Positions 5,794 to 13,569 of a DNA stretch of 22,266 nt are shown piece after piece. The stretch is from CAYOLL01 sp964404765 [NCBI: uncultured Gemmatimonadota bacterium]. Lineage in GTDB: Bacteria; 4572-55. Every line of letters starts with the position of its first letter. Position 1 is the stretch's first letter. The notes beneath the pieces were generated by a model. The model worked only from the letters and a program-made list of their open reading frames with translations, had not been told where the DNA came from and did not search any database. Both the position numbers and the translations under genes were made by a program. The stretch lies in NCBI GenBank assembly GCA_964404765.1, contig CAYOLL010000102.1, forward strand, positions 1 to 22,266, read 5' to 3'.

Positions 5794-7287
5794 ATGGACA
5801 GCGACGTTCTGATTATTGGCGCAGGCATCGCCGGGCTGACAACTGCGGCGCGGCTGCAAGCCTCCGGGCTTTCGACGATTGTGTTGGAAGCACACGGGCA
5901 GGTTGGCGGCTGCGCCGGTTTTTTTTGTCGCGGCGGTTTTTCCTTTGATGTCGGGGCAACCACTTTTGTCGATTTTGCGCCGGGTGGTGTTGGCGGTCAA
6001 TTTTTAGCAGAGATTGGCCTGGCTGAGATTCCGGGCGAAGTTTTGTCCGGCTATCAAGCGTGGCTGCCGGATCGAACGGCGCGTTTATTCCGGGATTCAA
6101 CAGCCTGGCGGCACGAACGATTGGCGGTCTTTGGTCAAACGCCGGCTCACCGACAATTTTGGAACTTATTAGATCAACTGGCCGATGTTTTTTGGACAGC
6201 GGCGCGGGACGGCATCAAGCTGCCATTCCGGTCAGTTGGCGATATTTGGCAGGCGGCGCGGCTGTTGCCGGCGCAGCACTGGCGACTGGGGCGGTATGGG
6301 ACCTGGACGATGGCCGATGCCCTGCGCGCCTGCAATCTGGCGGACGACATTCCGCTCCGGGGATTTCTGGGCATGTTGATTCAGGACACGACGCATAGCA
6401 CGATCGAGGGGTCGCCATTAATCAACAGCGCGTTGGGCATCACCATCCGTGGCGCCGGGTTGACACGGCCATCCGGCGGGGCGCGTGGTTTTTGGCGGCA
6501 TTTGGTTACACATTATCGGGCTATAGGCGGTCGGCTAAAAACAGGCGCGGCTGTCGAGCGTGTCAGCCGCATTCAGGGCGGGTTTGCCGTCCATACCCGG
6601 CGCAGTGGATTTCAAACCAGGCAAGTCGTTTCGACCTTGCCGATTTGGAATACAGCCCGTTTGGGGCTGCCGGAAATTCAATCGGCCTTGCGTCCGTATC
6701 TGCAACGCGATGCGACGGCTTTGGGCGGCGCAATTGTCGTCTTTTTGGGAGTGCCGGAAGCTGAAGTAGACGGCCAAATATTCAGCCATCATCAATTGCT
6801 GCTGGATTACCATAAACCGCTGGCTAACGGCAATAATATGTTTGTATCCGTTTCCGCCCCCGGCGACACGGAAAGCGCCCCGCCCGATCACTGCGCTGTT
6901 ATGTTATCCACCCATTGCGACCTGGCTGAATGGGAAAATCTTTCGGCCCCGGCTTATGCCGCCCAAAAGTCCGCTATTACCCGTCAGTTGATCGACAATG
7001 CCCGGCAGATTTACCCAAATCTGGGCGCTCGGAACCTGGTGCTGGAGACGGGCACACCGCGCACATTTTCCAGGTATACCCGACGTTATCGCGGGGCCGT
7101 GGGCGGAATGCGCTTGAGTTTACGAAACAGCAATCAGTTTGCCGTGCCGTATGATCTGGGTGTGCCGGGTTTCTGGCAGGCCGGCGACACAACCTGGCCG
7201 GGATTGGGCACTGTCGCCTGTGTGTTGGGCAGTCGCCATGTGGCCGAAGGTGTGCGGCAGCTTCACGAGCGGCTTCCAAATATATAA
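5794..7287 (+). CDS. FAD-dependent oxidoreductase of the phytoene desaturase / carotenoid isomerase family
   Basis: A 497-residue flavoprotein. The N-terminus has the dinucleotide fold DVLIIGAGIAGLTTAARL (G9-x-G11-x2-G14) with E32 as the ribose-binding acid, then GGCAGFF and FDVGATTF. The C-terminus has FWQAGDTTWPGLGTVACVLG, the second FAD-binding motif of CrtI/CrtISO-type (COG1233) enzymes. These act on polyene chains as desaturases, isomerases or saturases, usually at the membrane; the exact substrate cannot be told from motifs. The ATG follows in frame after the reverse-transcriptase remnant. The ribosome-binding site (AAGCGGGT) is poor, so a fused or altered start is possible. No other recognisable carotenoid gene sits beside it; the polyprenyl synthase is 1.8 kb upstream with unrelated genes between. 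Confidence 0.82.
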   Translation: MDSDVLIIGAGIAGLTTAARLQASGLSTIVLEAHGQVGGCAGFFCRGGFSFDVGATTFVDFAPGGVGGQFLAEIGLAEIPGEVLSGYQAWLPDRTARLFRDSTAWRHERLAVFGQTPAHRQFWNLLDQLADVFWTAARDGIKLPFRSVGDIWQAARLLPAQHWRLGRYGTWTMADALRACNLADDIPLRGFLGMLIQDTTHSTIEGSPLINSALGITIRGAGLTRPSGGARGFWRHLVTHYRAIGGRLKTGAAVERVSRIQGGFAVHTRRSGFQTRQVVSTLPIWNTARLGLPEIQSALRPYLQRDATALGGAIVVFLGVPEAEVDGQIFSHHQLLLDYHKPLANGNNMFVSVSAPGDTESAPPDHCAVMLSTHCDLAEWENLSAPAYAAQKSAITRQLIDNARQIYPNLGARNLVLETGTPRTFSRYTRRYRGAVGGMRLSLRNSNQFAVPYDLGVPGFWQAGDTTWPGLGTVACVLGSRHVAEGVRQLHERLPNI

Positions 7288-7518
7288 AAGCGGCCTTGTT
7301 CCATGAATCGATTTTTGCCGTCGGGCCAGCGGATTTTTTCTTTTCGTTTTAGCGGTTGCTCTATTATATTACCAACAATGGACGGTTAGACTGGAGGAAG
7401 CGCCAAACAATCTAACCGCCCATCAACTTATCAACTTACAAGTTCCGGGCGGAAGTTCCGGGTGAACTTTGGCCGCACAGCACTACAACCTTAATAATCT
7501 ACAGCCTAAAAGCCTAAT
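7288..7518 (+). other. Intergenic region with an 8-bp inverted repeat and a 10-bp direct repeat
   Basis: No gene is visible. CGGTTAGA (7383-7390) pairs with TCTAACCG (7411-7418) around a 20-base loop. AAGTTCCGGG occurs at 7440-7449 and again at 7453-7462. An AT-rich TATTATATT at 7362-7370 could be a -10 region for ackA but lacks a convincing -35 box. Confidence 0.4.
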
Positions 7519-8733
7519 ATGAGAATACTTGTTTTAAACTGCGGCAGTTCGTCGCTCAAATTTCAATTTTTTGATACCACGATCAAAAAAGCGCTGGCCA
7601 AAGGACTGGTCGAACGCATCGGCACCGCCACGGCTATGTTAAAATATAACCGAATAGACGCTGACCCGATCAAAATTACGGACGAAATTTTAGATCATAC
7701 CGGGGCAATTCGGCGCGTACTGGATGTCTTGCAAGATAAAACCGTAGGTGTTGTCGCCAATCCGGCGGAAATCGAGGCCATCGGCCATCGGGTTGTGCAT
7801 GGCGGTGAGGCCTTCTCCGGCTCGGTCTATCTGACAGCGGAGGTTATCGAGCAGATCGAAGCATGTGTGGCGCTGGCTCCGCTGCATAATCCGCCCAACC
7901 TGAAAGGCATCTATGCCTGCCAACGCCTGTTGCCAAAGGCGCCGCAAGTAGGCGTATTTGACACAGCCTTTCATCAGAGTATGCCCAAAAAAGCCTGGCT
8001 TTACGCCATCCCATACGAACTCTATAAGCGGCATGGCATCCGGCGCTATGGCTTTCACGGCACATCGCACAGCTATGTTGCGCAGCGCGCCGCAGAACTG
8101 TTGGGTCAGGACATAAAAAGCCTTAAGATGATTACCGCCCATTTGGGCAACGGCAGCAGTGTCGCTGCAGTACGGCACGGGCAATCCGTGGACACGTCCA
8201 TGGGCATGACGCCGTTGGAAGGACTCGTTATGGGCACGCGCTGTGGCGATTTAGACCCGGCTATCGTTCCCCATGTGATGACCGTAGAGGAGCTGTCAAT
8301 TTCCGAAATCAATGCCATGATGAACAAACACAGCGGTTTATTTGCGCTCAGCCGCGGGCTGTCCAACGACATGCGGGAATTGATTGACGAAGCCCGCAAC
8401 GGTAATAACAATGCCCAGTTAGCTATTGACATCTTTACCTATCGTCTAAAAAAATACATTGGCGCGTACGCTGCGGCGATGGGCGGACTGGATGTGGTTG
8501 TCTTTACTGGCGGGATTGGCGAAAACGCTGCTCTTGTGCGTGAAAAAACCTGTGCCGAACTCGAATTTTTAGGCATCCAACTGGATTTAGCCAAAAACAC
8601 CGCCACTCGCGCGGTCGAGGCCACGATTTCGACAAGCGAATCGCGCGTAAAAGTCATGGTTGTGCCAACCGCCGAAGAACTGGTGATTGCGCTGGATACC
8701 CACGCTGTTGTCAAACAGATGCGCACGGCGTAG
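7519..8733 (+). CDS. ackA: Acetate kinase
   Basis: A full-length (404 residue) acetate kinase, which interconverts acetyl phosphate plus ADP with acetate plus ATP and gives substrate-level ATP during fermentation. Conserved signatures are all present: LVLNCGSSSLKFQ at the start, IGHRVVHGG, VFDTAFHQSMP, YGFHGTSHSYV, HLGNGSS, DTSMGMTPLEGLVMGTRCGD and VVFTGGIGENA. Phosphotransacetylase (pta), its usual neighbour, is not in the window, and the gene appears to stand alone. The ATG (7519) has no clear Shine-Dalgarno sequence, but the protein begins exactly at the conserved N-terminus. The downstream gap contains a palindromic element that may end transcription. Confidence 0.97.
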   Translation: MRILVLNCGSSSLKFQFFDTTIKKALAKGLVERIGTATAMLKYNRIDADPIKITDEILDHTGAIRRVLDVLQDKTVGVVANPAEIEAIGHRVVHGGEAFSGSVYLTAEVIEQIEACVALAPLHNPPNLKGIYACQRLLPKAPQVGVFDTAFHQSMPKKAWLYAIPYELYKRHGIRRYGFHGTSHSYVAQRAAELLGQDIKSLKMITAHLGNGSSVAAVRHGQSVDTSMGMTPLEGLVMGTRCGDLDPAIVPHVMTVEELSISEINAMMNKHSGLFALSRGLSNDMRELIDEARNGNNNAQLAIDIFTYRLKKYIGAYAAAMGGLDVVVFTGGIGENAALVREKTCAELEFLGIQLDLAKNTATRAVEATISTSESRVKVMVVPTAEELVIALDTHAVVKQMRTA

Positions 8734-8778
8734 CCTTTTTACCACGAAGATTCACGACGTTTTTATCACTGGAAAAGC

Positions 8779-8915
8779 TACAGTATTTAAGAAAATGTTT
8801 TGGGAGGATCAGACCGGCGATGTAGCACAGATTAGCAATCTGTGCTTTGTGAGGATAGGCACAGATTGCTAATCTGTGCTACATCGTCGCCAAAAACAAT
8901 ATCTTAAACACTGTA
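8779..8915. mobile_element. TA-flanked inverted-repeat element (MITE/BIME-like, 137 bp)
   Basis: The outer 26 bases (8779-8804, starting TACAGTATTTAAGA) match the reverse complement of 8890-8915 (TACAGTGTTTAAGA) at 22 of 26 positions. The ends are TA on both sides, which would fit TA target duplication as in IS630/Tc1-mariner-type elements, although the TA also belongs to the inverted repeat. Nested inside is a pair of GTAG-headed hairpins in head-to-head orientation. There is no coding capacity. It separates ackA from the outer-membrane protein gene and ends 18 bases before that gene's start. Confidence 0.7.
8822..8882. repeat. Inverted pair of GTAG-headed REP-like hairpins
   Basis: The plus-strand copy GTAGCACAGATTAGCAATCT (8822 on) folds as GCACAGATT-agc-AATCTGTGC. 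The minus-strand copy ends with the same GTAG head at 8882-8879 and has the same stem and loop. The two face each other 13 bases apart, the arrangement of a BIME. GTAG at the foot of the hairpin is the tetranucleotide recognised by RAYT (TnpA-REP) transposases in known REP families. Confidence 0.75.
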
Positions 8916-8933
8916 TAAAATCGGGAGAAAAGC

Positions 8934-9575
8934 ATGGGAAAAATATGGCACGTACTTGCCGTAGCTTTTTTGTTCGTCGGCGTCCTTACACCACCGGCAG
9001 CGGCGCAAATTAAAAAAGGTGTCAAAACCGGATTAAATATTAGCAAATTCGGAGGCGACTTCTATGGTTATACGACCGAATTAAAAGTTGGGTTTTGCAT
9101 TGGCGGCTTTTTGCAATTTCCTTTAAGCGATGCCTTGAAAATCCAACCGGAGCTCTTATGGACGCAAAAAGGGGCCGAAATCGATCTGATACTATTGGAG
9201 ACTTCTTCGCCCGAGATAACCACGCAGCCGCTCAGAGTCAATTTAGACTATCTTGAAATCCCCGTTTTAGTCAAATATACCCTTGGCAGCGAAAATCGCA
9301 TGCGCCCAATATTTTACATCGGACCTGCTATGGGAATCAAACTAAACAGCTATGCCTCCATGAACGGTGAGGACTATAAGCTTGCGGATGACGGCTTTAA
9401 AGGCACTGATTTCGGATTGATTTTTGGCCTGGGCGGCTCACTAAAGCGGGGCTCCGACCACGAAATGACGCTTGAGGTTCGCTATAATCTCGGTCTGTCT
9501 TCCATCGATAATACCGAGGAAAATGCCGGCATTAAAAATCAAAATTTTAGCTTTATGATTGGTTACTCCTTTTGA
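8934..9575 (+). CDS. Outer-membrane beta-barrel protein (PorT-like family)
   Basis: A 213-residue protein with a signal peptide (residues 1-24, ending PPAAA-Q). The mature part alternates hydrophobic and polar residues as in an eight-stranded barrel: GVKTGLNISKFGG, KVGFCIGGFLQFPLSDALKI, QPELLWTQKGAEI, YLEIPVLVKYTLG, FYIGPAMGIKL, GTDFGLIFGLGGSLK, EVRYNLGLSSI, FSFMIGYSF. The terminal aromatic residue is typical of outer-membrane barrels. The GLN-S-x-GG start and QPELLWTQKGA segment place it with the OMP beta-barrel family common in Bacteroidota-like lineages. The start has GGAGA upstream. It ends 16 nt before pyrE and is probably co-transcribed. No specific function can be given. Confidence 0.85.
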   Translation: MGKIWHVLAVAFLFVGVLTPPAAAQIKKGVKTGLNISKFGGDFYGYTTELKVGFCIGGFLQFPLSDALKIQPELLWTQKGAEIDLILLETSSPEITTQPLRVNLDYLEIPVLVKYTLGSENRMRPIFYIGPAMGIKLNSYASMNGEDYKLADDGFKGTDFGLIFGLGGSLKRGSDHEMTLEVRYNLGLSSIDNTEENAGIKNQNFSFMIGYSF

Positions 9576-9591
9576 CGTTTGGGGCTGATTT

Positions 9592-10170
9592 ATGAAAAAC
9601 GAACGTATCGAGCATATTTTAGATGAGACCGGGGCGCGGTTGCGCGGCCATTTTCTATTGACCTCCGGCTTGCACAGTCACACCTATTTGCAATGCGCCC
9701 GCGTCATGCAATATCCCGATCATACCGAAGCATTAGCGCAGGCATTAGCGCAGGCATTTGCCGATATGTCGATTGATCTGGTTGTCGGGCCGGCGCTGGG
9801 TGGCGTCATCCTGGCCTATGAAGTTGCCCGGGCGCTGCGAGTTCGCAACCTTTTTGCCGAGCGCGAGCAGGGCAAAATGCAGTTGCGGCGCGGATTTACC
9901 GTTACGCCCGGCGAAAATATTCTGGTAACCGAGGATGTTGTCACCACCGGCGGATCGGTCAAAGAAGTCATCGCGCTGCTGGAAGATATGGGCGCCCACG
10001 TTGTTGGTGTTGGCTCAATAATTGACCGTAGCGGCGGGCAGGTTGCCTTTGGCCGGCCTTTTCGCGCCTTGTTAACCCTGCAAGTCGAGGCTTTTACGCC
10101 GGACAAATGTCCGCAGTGCGCTCAAAATATTCCGGTCGTCAAACCTGGCAGCAGATTAATTCAAAATTAA
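9592..10170 (+). CDS. pyrE: Orotate phosphoribosyltransferase
   Basis: A 192-residue enzyme of pyrimidine synthesis that joins orotate and PRPP to give orotidine monophosphate. Visible features are FLLTSGLHSHTYLQCARVMQ (orotate-site region), DLVVGPALGGVILAYEVAR, NLFAEREQGKMQLRRGF, and the PRPP-binding loop ILVTEDVVTTGGS at 110-122. The C-terminal CPQC-x-x-NIPVVKPGSR is characteristic of the subfamily found in many thermophile-related and FCB bacteria. A duplicated 12-mer (GCATTAGCGCAG, 9731-9754) adds ALAQ to a surface helix. The ribosome-binding site is weak (GGGG), consistent with readthrough from the barrel gene 16 nt upstream. Confidence 0.95.
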   Translation: MKNERIEHILDETGARLRGHFLLTSGLHSHTYLQCARVMQYPDHTEALAQALAQAFADMSIDLVVGPALGGVILAYEVARALRVRNLFAEREQGKMQLRRGFTVTPGENILVTEDVVTTGGSVKEVIALLEDMGAHVVGVGSIIDRSGGQVAFGRPFRALLTLQVEAFTPDKCPQCAQNIPVVKPGSRLIQN

Positions 10171-10257
10171 TTTAAAATTGAGGCGGACCAAAAGCAGGTA
10201 TCGCCTAATGCTACTACGGTCTATCACTTTCCCTGCAACGATGCCAGTTTAAACCCA

Positions 10258-12093
10258 ATGCAATCGCGCTTAAATCAACTCAATTATCGCCTCGAACGCC
10301 TGGCCAACCGTCTAAAAAGGTTGGAAGAACTGGGTCAGCGTTGGGCAAACTATCGTCTGGCCGTTTTTGTTGGCGGGGCCGCGCTGGTTTTTGGGTCATT
10401 GTATTGGCGGTACAGCGGTTTGACACTTATTTTGCTGATCGGTGGGTTGGTTGCTTTTAGTCTGGTTGTGCGCTGTCATCGGCGGATCGAAGCAGCATTA
10501 GCCCAATTTGCCGCCTGGCATCAGATTTTGTTGGAAGATGCGGCCCGACTAAAGTTAGACTGGGAAAATATGCCGAATCCGGCGGCAACCTCCGGACCAC
10601 AAAACCCGGGTGAAGCCGACCATCCCTTTGATAATGACCTGGATATTACCGGGCCGCGCTCGCTGCTGCGTCTCATCGACACCGCCGCTACACTTCAGGG
10701 CAGCAACCGTTTGCGCCAACGCCTGCGTCAAACTGTCCCCGTCTATTCAAATGTCGTCGCGTGCCAGGCGCTTGTGCGCGAAATGACGCCATTGGCGCGT
10801 TTTCGCAACCGGTTGCGTCTGGCCTTTAACCTGGTCTCCCGCCATCCTTTTGACGGCGCACAATTGGTTGCCTGGCTAAAGCAAGAAACAGCCGCGGATA
10901 TGACCGCTTTTATCCATTTTATGGTCGTTTTTGGTTTGCTCAATTTGGGGTTAGCCATTGGGACAATGGCGGGCCTACCCGGTCGCTATGCCGGGCTGTC
11001 ACTCCTTTTGTACAGTGTCATCTACTTCTGGCGGCTGCTGACTCAGGGTGATTTTTTGGCCGAAGCGCTGCAGCTTGGGGATAGTTTGCAAAAAGTGCAG
11101 GCGGCCTTACTGCATCTGGAGCGTCACCCGATTCCGCCGGCCGGCCCATTAGCCCGTCTGCTGGAGCCGCTACGGAATTCTCCGGATCGACCCTCGACGC
11201 AACTGCAGCAAATTCAGCGTATTACCGCCGCGATTGGTTTGCGGATGAATCCGGTCTTTCAAATCCTCTTAAATATTTTTACCCCATGGGATTTTTATTG
11301 GGTGCAGCAGTTACACCGGGCTCGCGCCGGCCTGGCGCAGGCTTTGCCCGCCTGGCTGGAGATTTTGTACGAGGTGGAAACTACGGCGGCATTAGCCAAT
11401 CTGGCCGATCTTAATCCGAGCTACACATTTCCGGTTTTGCACAATAACGGCGTCCTGTTTAAAGCCGCTGCCATCAGCCATCCTTTGCTACCGGCCGAGC
11501 GTAAAATATGTAATGATTTCTCGTTTGAAAAACTCGGCCAAATCGTGCTCATCACCGGCTCAAATATGGCCGGGAAAAGCACTTTTTTGCGAACATTGGG
11601 CGTCAATCTGACGCTGGCCTATGCCGGCGGGCCGGTCAACGCGGCCTCGCTCGAACTGACCCTTTTTCGGCCGTTTGCCTGTATCCGGGTGACCGACTCC
11701 ATTGCCGACGGTTTTTCCTATTTTTATGCTGAAGTGCGGCGTTTAAAAGCGTTGCTGGAAGCGCTGCATAAGCCGGATGCGCCGCCCCTTTTCTTCTTGA
11801 TTGATGAGATATTTAAAGGCACCAACAATCGGGAGCGCTTAATTGGCAGTCGGTCGTATATTATGGCGCTGGCTCAGGCCGCCTGTGGTTTGGGCCTGGT
11901 AACAACCCACGACCTGGAGTTGATTCATCTGGCACAGACAGTTCCCATGCTGCGCAACTGCCATTTTCGGGAAGAAGTTGCCGCCGGGCGCATGATTTTT
12001 GACTATCAAATCCGGAGCGGGCCGTGTCCAACTACCAATGCGCTGAAAATCATGGCGCTGGAAGGCTTGCCGATTAATGGCCACATGGAGTAG
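10258..12093 (+). CDS. Membrane-anchored MutS-family ATPase
   Basis: A 611-residue protein. The C-terminal half is a MutS ATPase domain (PF00488 type): GSNMAGKS Walker A at 434-441, the signature TRVTDSIADGFSYF-like stretch (IRVTDSIADGFSYFYAEVRR), Walker B FFLIDEIFKGTNNRER with D516-E517, and LVTTHDLEL. The N-terminal half has two membrane helices (about 32-49 and 54-73) and two more near 219-262, with a helical lever-like region between and after them. The mismatch-binding and connector domains of MutS1 are missing. Related proteins exist in Bacteroidota and some Firmicutes, but their role is not established. The ATG at 10258 has no strong ribosome-binding site, yet no upstream alternative is in frame after the preceding stop. 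The TAG stop lies inside a REP-like repeat. Confidence 0.85.
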   Translation: MQSRLNQLNYRLERLANRLKRLEELGQRWANYRLAVFVGGAALVFGSLYWRYSGLTLILLIGGLVAFSLVVRCHRRIEAALAQFAAWHQILLEDAARLKLDWENMPNPAATSGPQNPGEADHPFDNDLDITGPRSLLRLIDTAATLQGSNRLRQRLRQTVPVYSNVVACQALVREMTPLARFRNRLRLAFNLVSRHPFDGAQLVAWLKQETAADMTAFIHFMVVFGLLNLGLAIGTMAGLPGRYAGLSLLLYSVIYFWRLLTQGDFLAEALQLGDSLQKVQAALLHLERHPIPPAGPLARLLEPLRNSPDRPSTQLQQIQRITAAIGLRMNPVFQILLNIFTPWDFYWVQQLHRARAGLAQALPAWLEILYEVETTAALANLADLNPSYTFPVLHNNGVLFKAAAISHPLLPAERKICNDFSFEKLGQIVLITGSNMAGKSTFLRTLGVNLTLAYAGGPVNAASLELTLFRPFACIRVTDSIADGFSYFYAEVRRLKALLEALHKPDAPPLFFLIDEIFKGTNNRERLIGSRSYIMALAQAACGLGLVTTHDLELIHLAQTVPMLRNCHFREEVAAGRMIFDYQIRSGPCPTTNALKIMALEGLPINGHME

Positions 12094-12199
12094 CAAATTT
12101 TAATTTGCCTGTGTATCACGTAACCGAATGCCACGCAGTTACTTGCAAACTGAAGTTTGCTACTCCGCATTTTGAATGGAGTAGCAAATTTTAATTTGC
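12088..12199. repeat. Cluster of three GTAG-headed REP-like hairpins
   Basis: Copy 1 (plus, 12090-12108) and copy 3 (plus, 12181-12199) both read GTAGCAAATTTTAATTTGC. Copy 2 (minus, 12163-12145) reads GTAGCAAACTTCAGTTTGC. All are preceded by GGA. Copies 1 and 2 form an inverted pair about 76 bp long. The stems of copies 1 and 2 differ at two paired positions (T-A in one, C-G in the other), so base pairing is kept while sequence changes. Copy 1 supplies the TAG stop codon of the MutS-like gene. Confidence 0.85.
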
Positions 12200-12210
12200 C
12201 TGACAAAACA

Positions 12211-12242
12211 AAACCCCGGTAACTTTCCAGTCACCGGGGTTT
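12211..12242. terminator. Strong bidirectional intrinsic terminator
   Basis: AAACCCCGGT (12211-12220) pairs with ACCGGGGTTT (12233-12242), followed by further Ts on the plus strand and by TTTTGTTTTG on the minus strand. It lies between the converging MutS-like and PotD-like genes and can stop transcription from both sides. Confidence 0.92.
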
Positions 12243-12260
12243 TTTCTGTAATTGCACAAT

Positions 12261-12343
12261 AACCTTGCGAAGGTTCCGGCCTGTAAGTTTGCGAAAGCCC
12301 TGAAAATATTGACTTCCGCCGCAAGTTTAACCTTCGCAAGGTT
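12261..12343. repeat. Inverted pair of 15-bp palindromes
   Basis: AACCTTGCGAAGGTT at 12261-12275 and AACCTTCGCAAGGTT at 12329-12343 are each self-complementary apart from the three-base centre and are exact reverse complements of each other. GAAAGCCCTG (from 12293) and CAGGGCTTC (from 12353) form a further weaker pairing around them. The layout resembles a BIME, but without a GTAG head. Confidence 0.75.
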
Positions 12344-12367
12344 TGGTTTCAGCAGGGCTTCGTGCGC

Positions 12368-13516
12368 TTATGGCGCGGTAATTTGTTGCCAGGCCGCCTG
12401 ATAATACTGAATGGCATCGCCGACATCCACCAGAAATTCGCAACGATTCAGGACTTTTTCCGACGGATAAATGGCATCGTCGTTTAGCAGGCTTTCGGAG
12501 CTCGTGTCGTGGGCTAAAATTTCGCGCACATCGTGCGAAGTAGAAGGCTGCAAGACGGTTTGAACAAATTTAACCGCGTTTTCACCCAACAGGACAAAGT
12601 TCATAAACTCATAGGCTTCGCGCACATTCGGCGCATTTTTAGGAATGCACATATTGTCGACAAAAATAATCGCGCCTTCTTTCGGCACAAAATATTTAAC
12701 CCGAGTATAGGAGATTTCGTCCTGCTGACGGACGGCAACGGCATCACCGCTCCAGGTATGCGAAACCCATAAAGCGCCGTCAAAAAGCGCCTTATTCGGT
12801 GTGGCGGTATACTGGACGCCGAATTTTTTAAGGCCCAGCAACAAATCGCGCGCGGCGGCAATTTCGTCCGGGTTGGTCGTATTCGCCGAATAGTCCAGAT
12901 ATTTGAGCGCGGCGCCGATGGTTTCGCGCATATCCTGTAGCATGGAGATCTTGCCTTTTAATTCGGCCGGCGGTTCAAACAGCAATTTCCAACTGCGGTC
13001 AATGGTTTTGTAGTCCATTTTGTCCGAGCGTATAACCAGGCCGCTCGTGCCCCAGGTATAGGCAATCGAGTAACGATTACCGGGATCAAACAGCGGGCTG
13101 CGGAATTTTTGCTCTAATTTATAAAAACTGGTAACGTCGGGCAGATGCAGCGAATCCAACAAACCTTTGGCGACCAGAGTTTGCACCATGTAATCCGATG
13201 GAAAGATCAAATCGGTTTTGCCCAAACCGTCTTTTTCCAATTTTGTCAGCATCTCTTCATTGGAAAGATAGGTGGTCAGATTGACTTTGATGCCGGTTTC
13301 CTTCGTAAATTTCGTCAACGTCTCTTCGGGAATGTAGTTTTTCCAGACATAAATGTTGACGACTCGCTCCGCCTGAGTTTGTTGGGGCTCGGCTTTGCTC
13401 GCTTCCGGGCTTTTTTGCTCACCGGCCGGTGGTTGTTCTGTTTTCGGTTGGCAACCCGTATTCAGGCAGCATAAAATCAGGGTTAAAACACTGAAAGCAT
13501 TCCGCAAATTTCGCAT
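12368..13516 (-). CDS. Spermidine/putrescine-type ABC transporter substrate-binding lipoprotein (PotD-like)
   Basis: A 382-residue solute-binding protein. The N-terminus (MRNLRNAFSVLTLILCCLNTG then C22) is a lipoprotein signal, although Asn at -3 is atypical; a Pro/Glu/Gln-rich linker (23-50) follows. The mature domain begins VVNIYVWKNYIPEETLTKF and has TGIKVNLTTYLSNEEML, DLIFPSDYMVQTLVAKGLLD, IAYTWGTSGLVIRSDK and WSGDAVAVRQQ, the standard PotD/PotF pattern for polyamine binding. GGAGG sits 8 nt before the ATG. The permease and ATPase genes (potABC) that normally adjoin it are absent on both sides, so it must work with components encoded elsewhere or have another role. It converges on a terminator shared with the MutS-like gene. 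Confidence 0.9.
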   Translation of the reverse strand: MRNLRNAFSVLTLILCCLNTGCQPKTEQPPAGEQKSPEASKAEPQQTQAERVVNIYVWKNYIPEETLTKFTKETGIKVNLTTYLSNEEMLTKLEKDGLGKTDLIFPSDYMVQTLVAKGLLDSLHLPDVTSFYKLEQKFRSPLFDPGNRYSIAYTWGTSGLVIRSDKMDYKTIDRSWKLLFEPPAELKGKISMLQDMRETIGAALKYLDYSANTTNPDEIAAARDLLLGLKKFGVQYTATPNKALFDGALWVSHTWSGDAVAVRQQDEISYTRVKYFVPKEGAIIFVDNMCIPKNAPNVREAYEFMNFVLLGENAVKFVQTVLQPSTSHDVREILAHDTSSESLLNDDAIYPSEKVLNRCEFLVDVGDAIQYYQAAWQQITAP

Positions 13517-13569
13517 AAAAAAACCTCCATCACAAGGGTATGGGTAATGTTTAAAACCAGACAGCTTGA

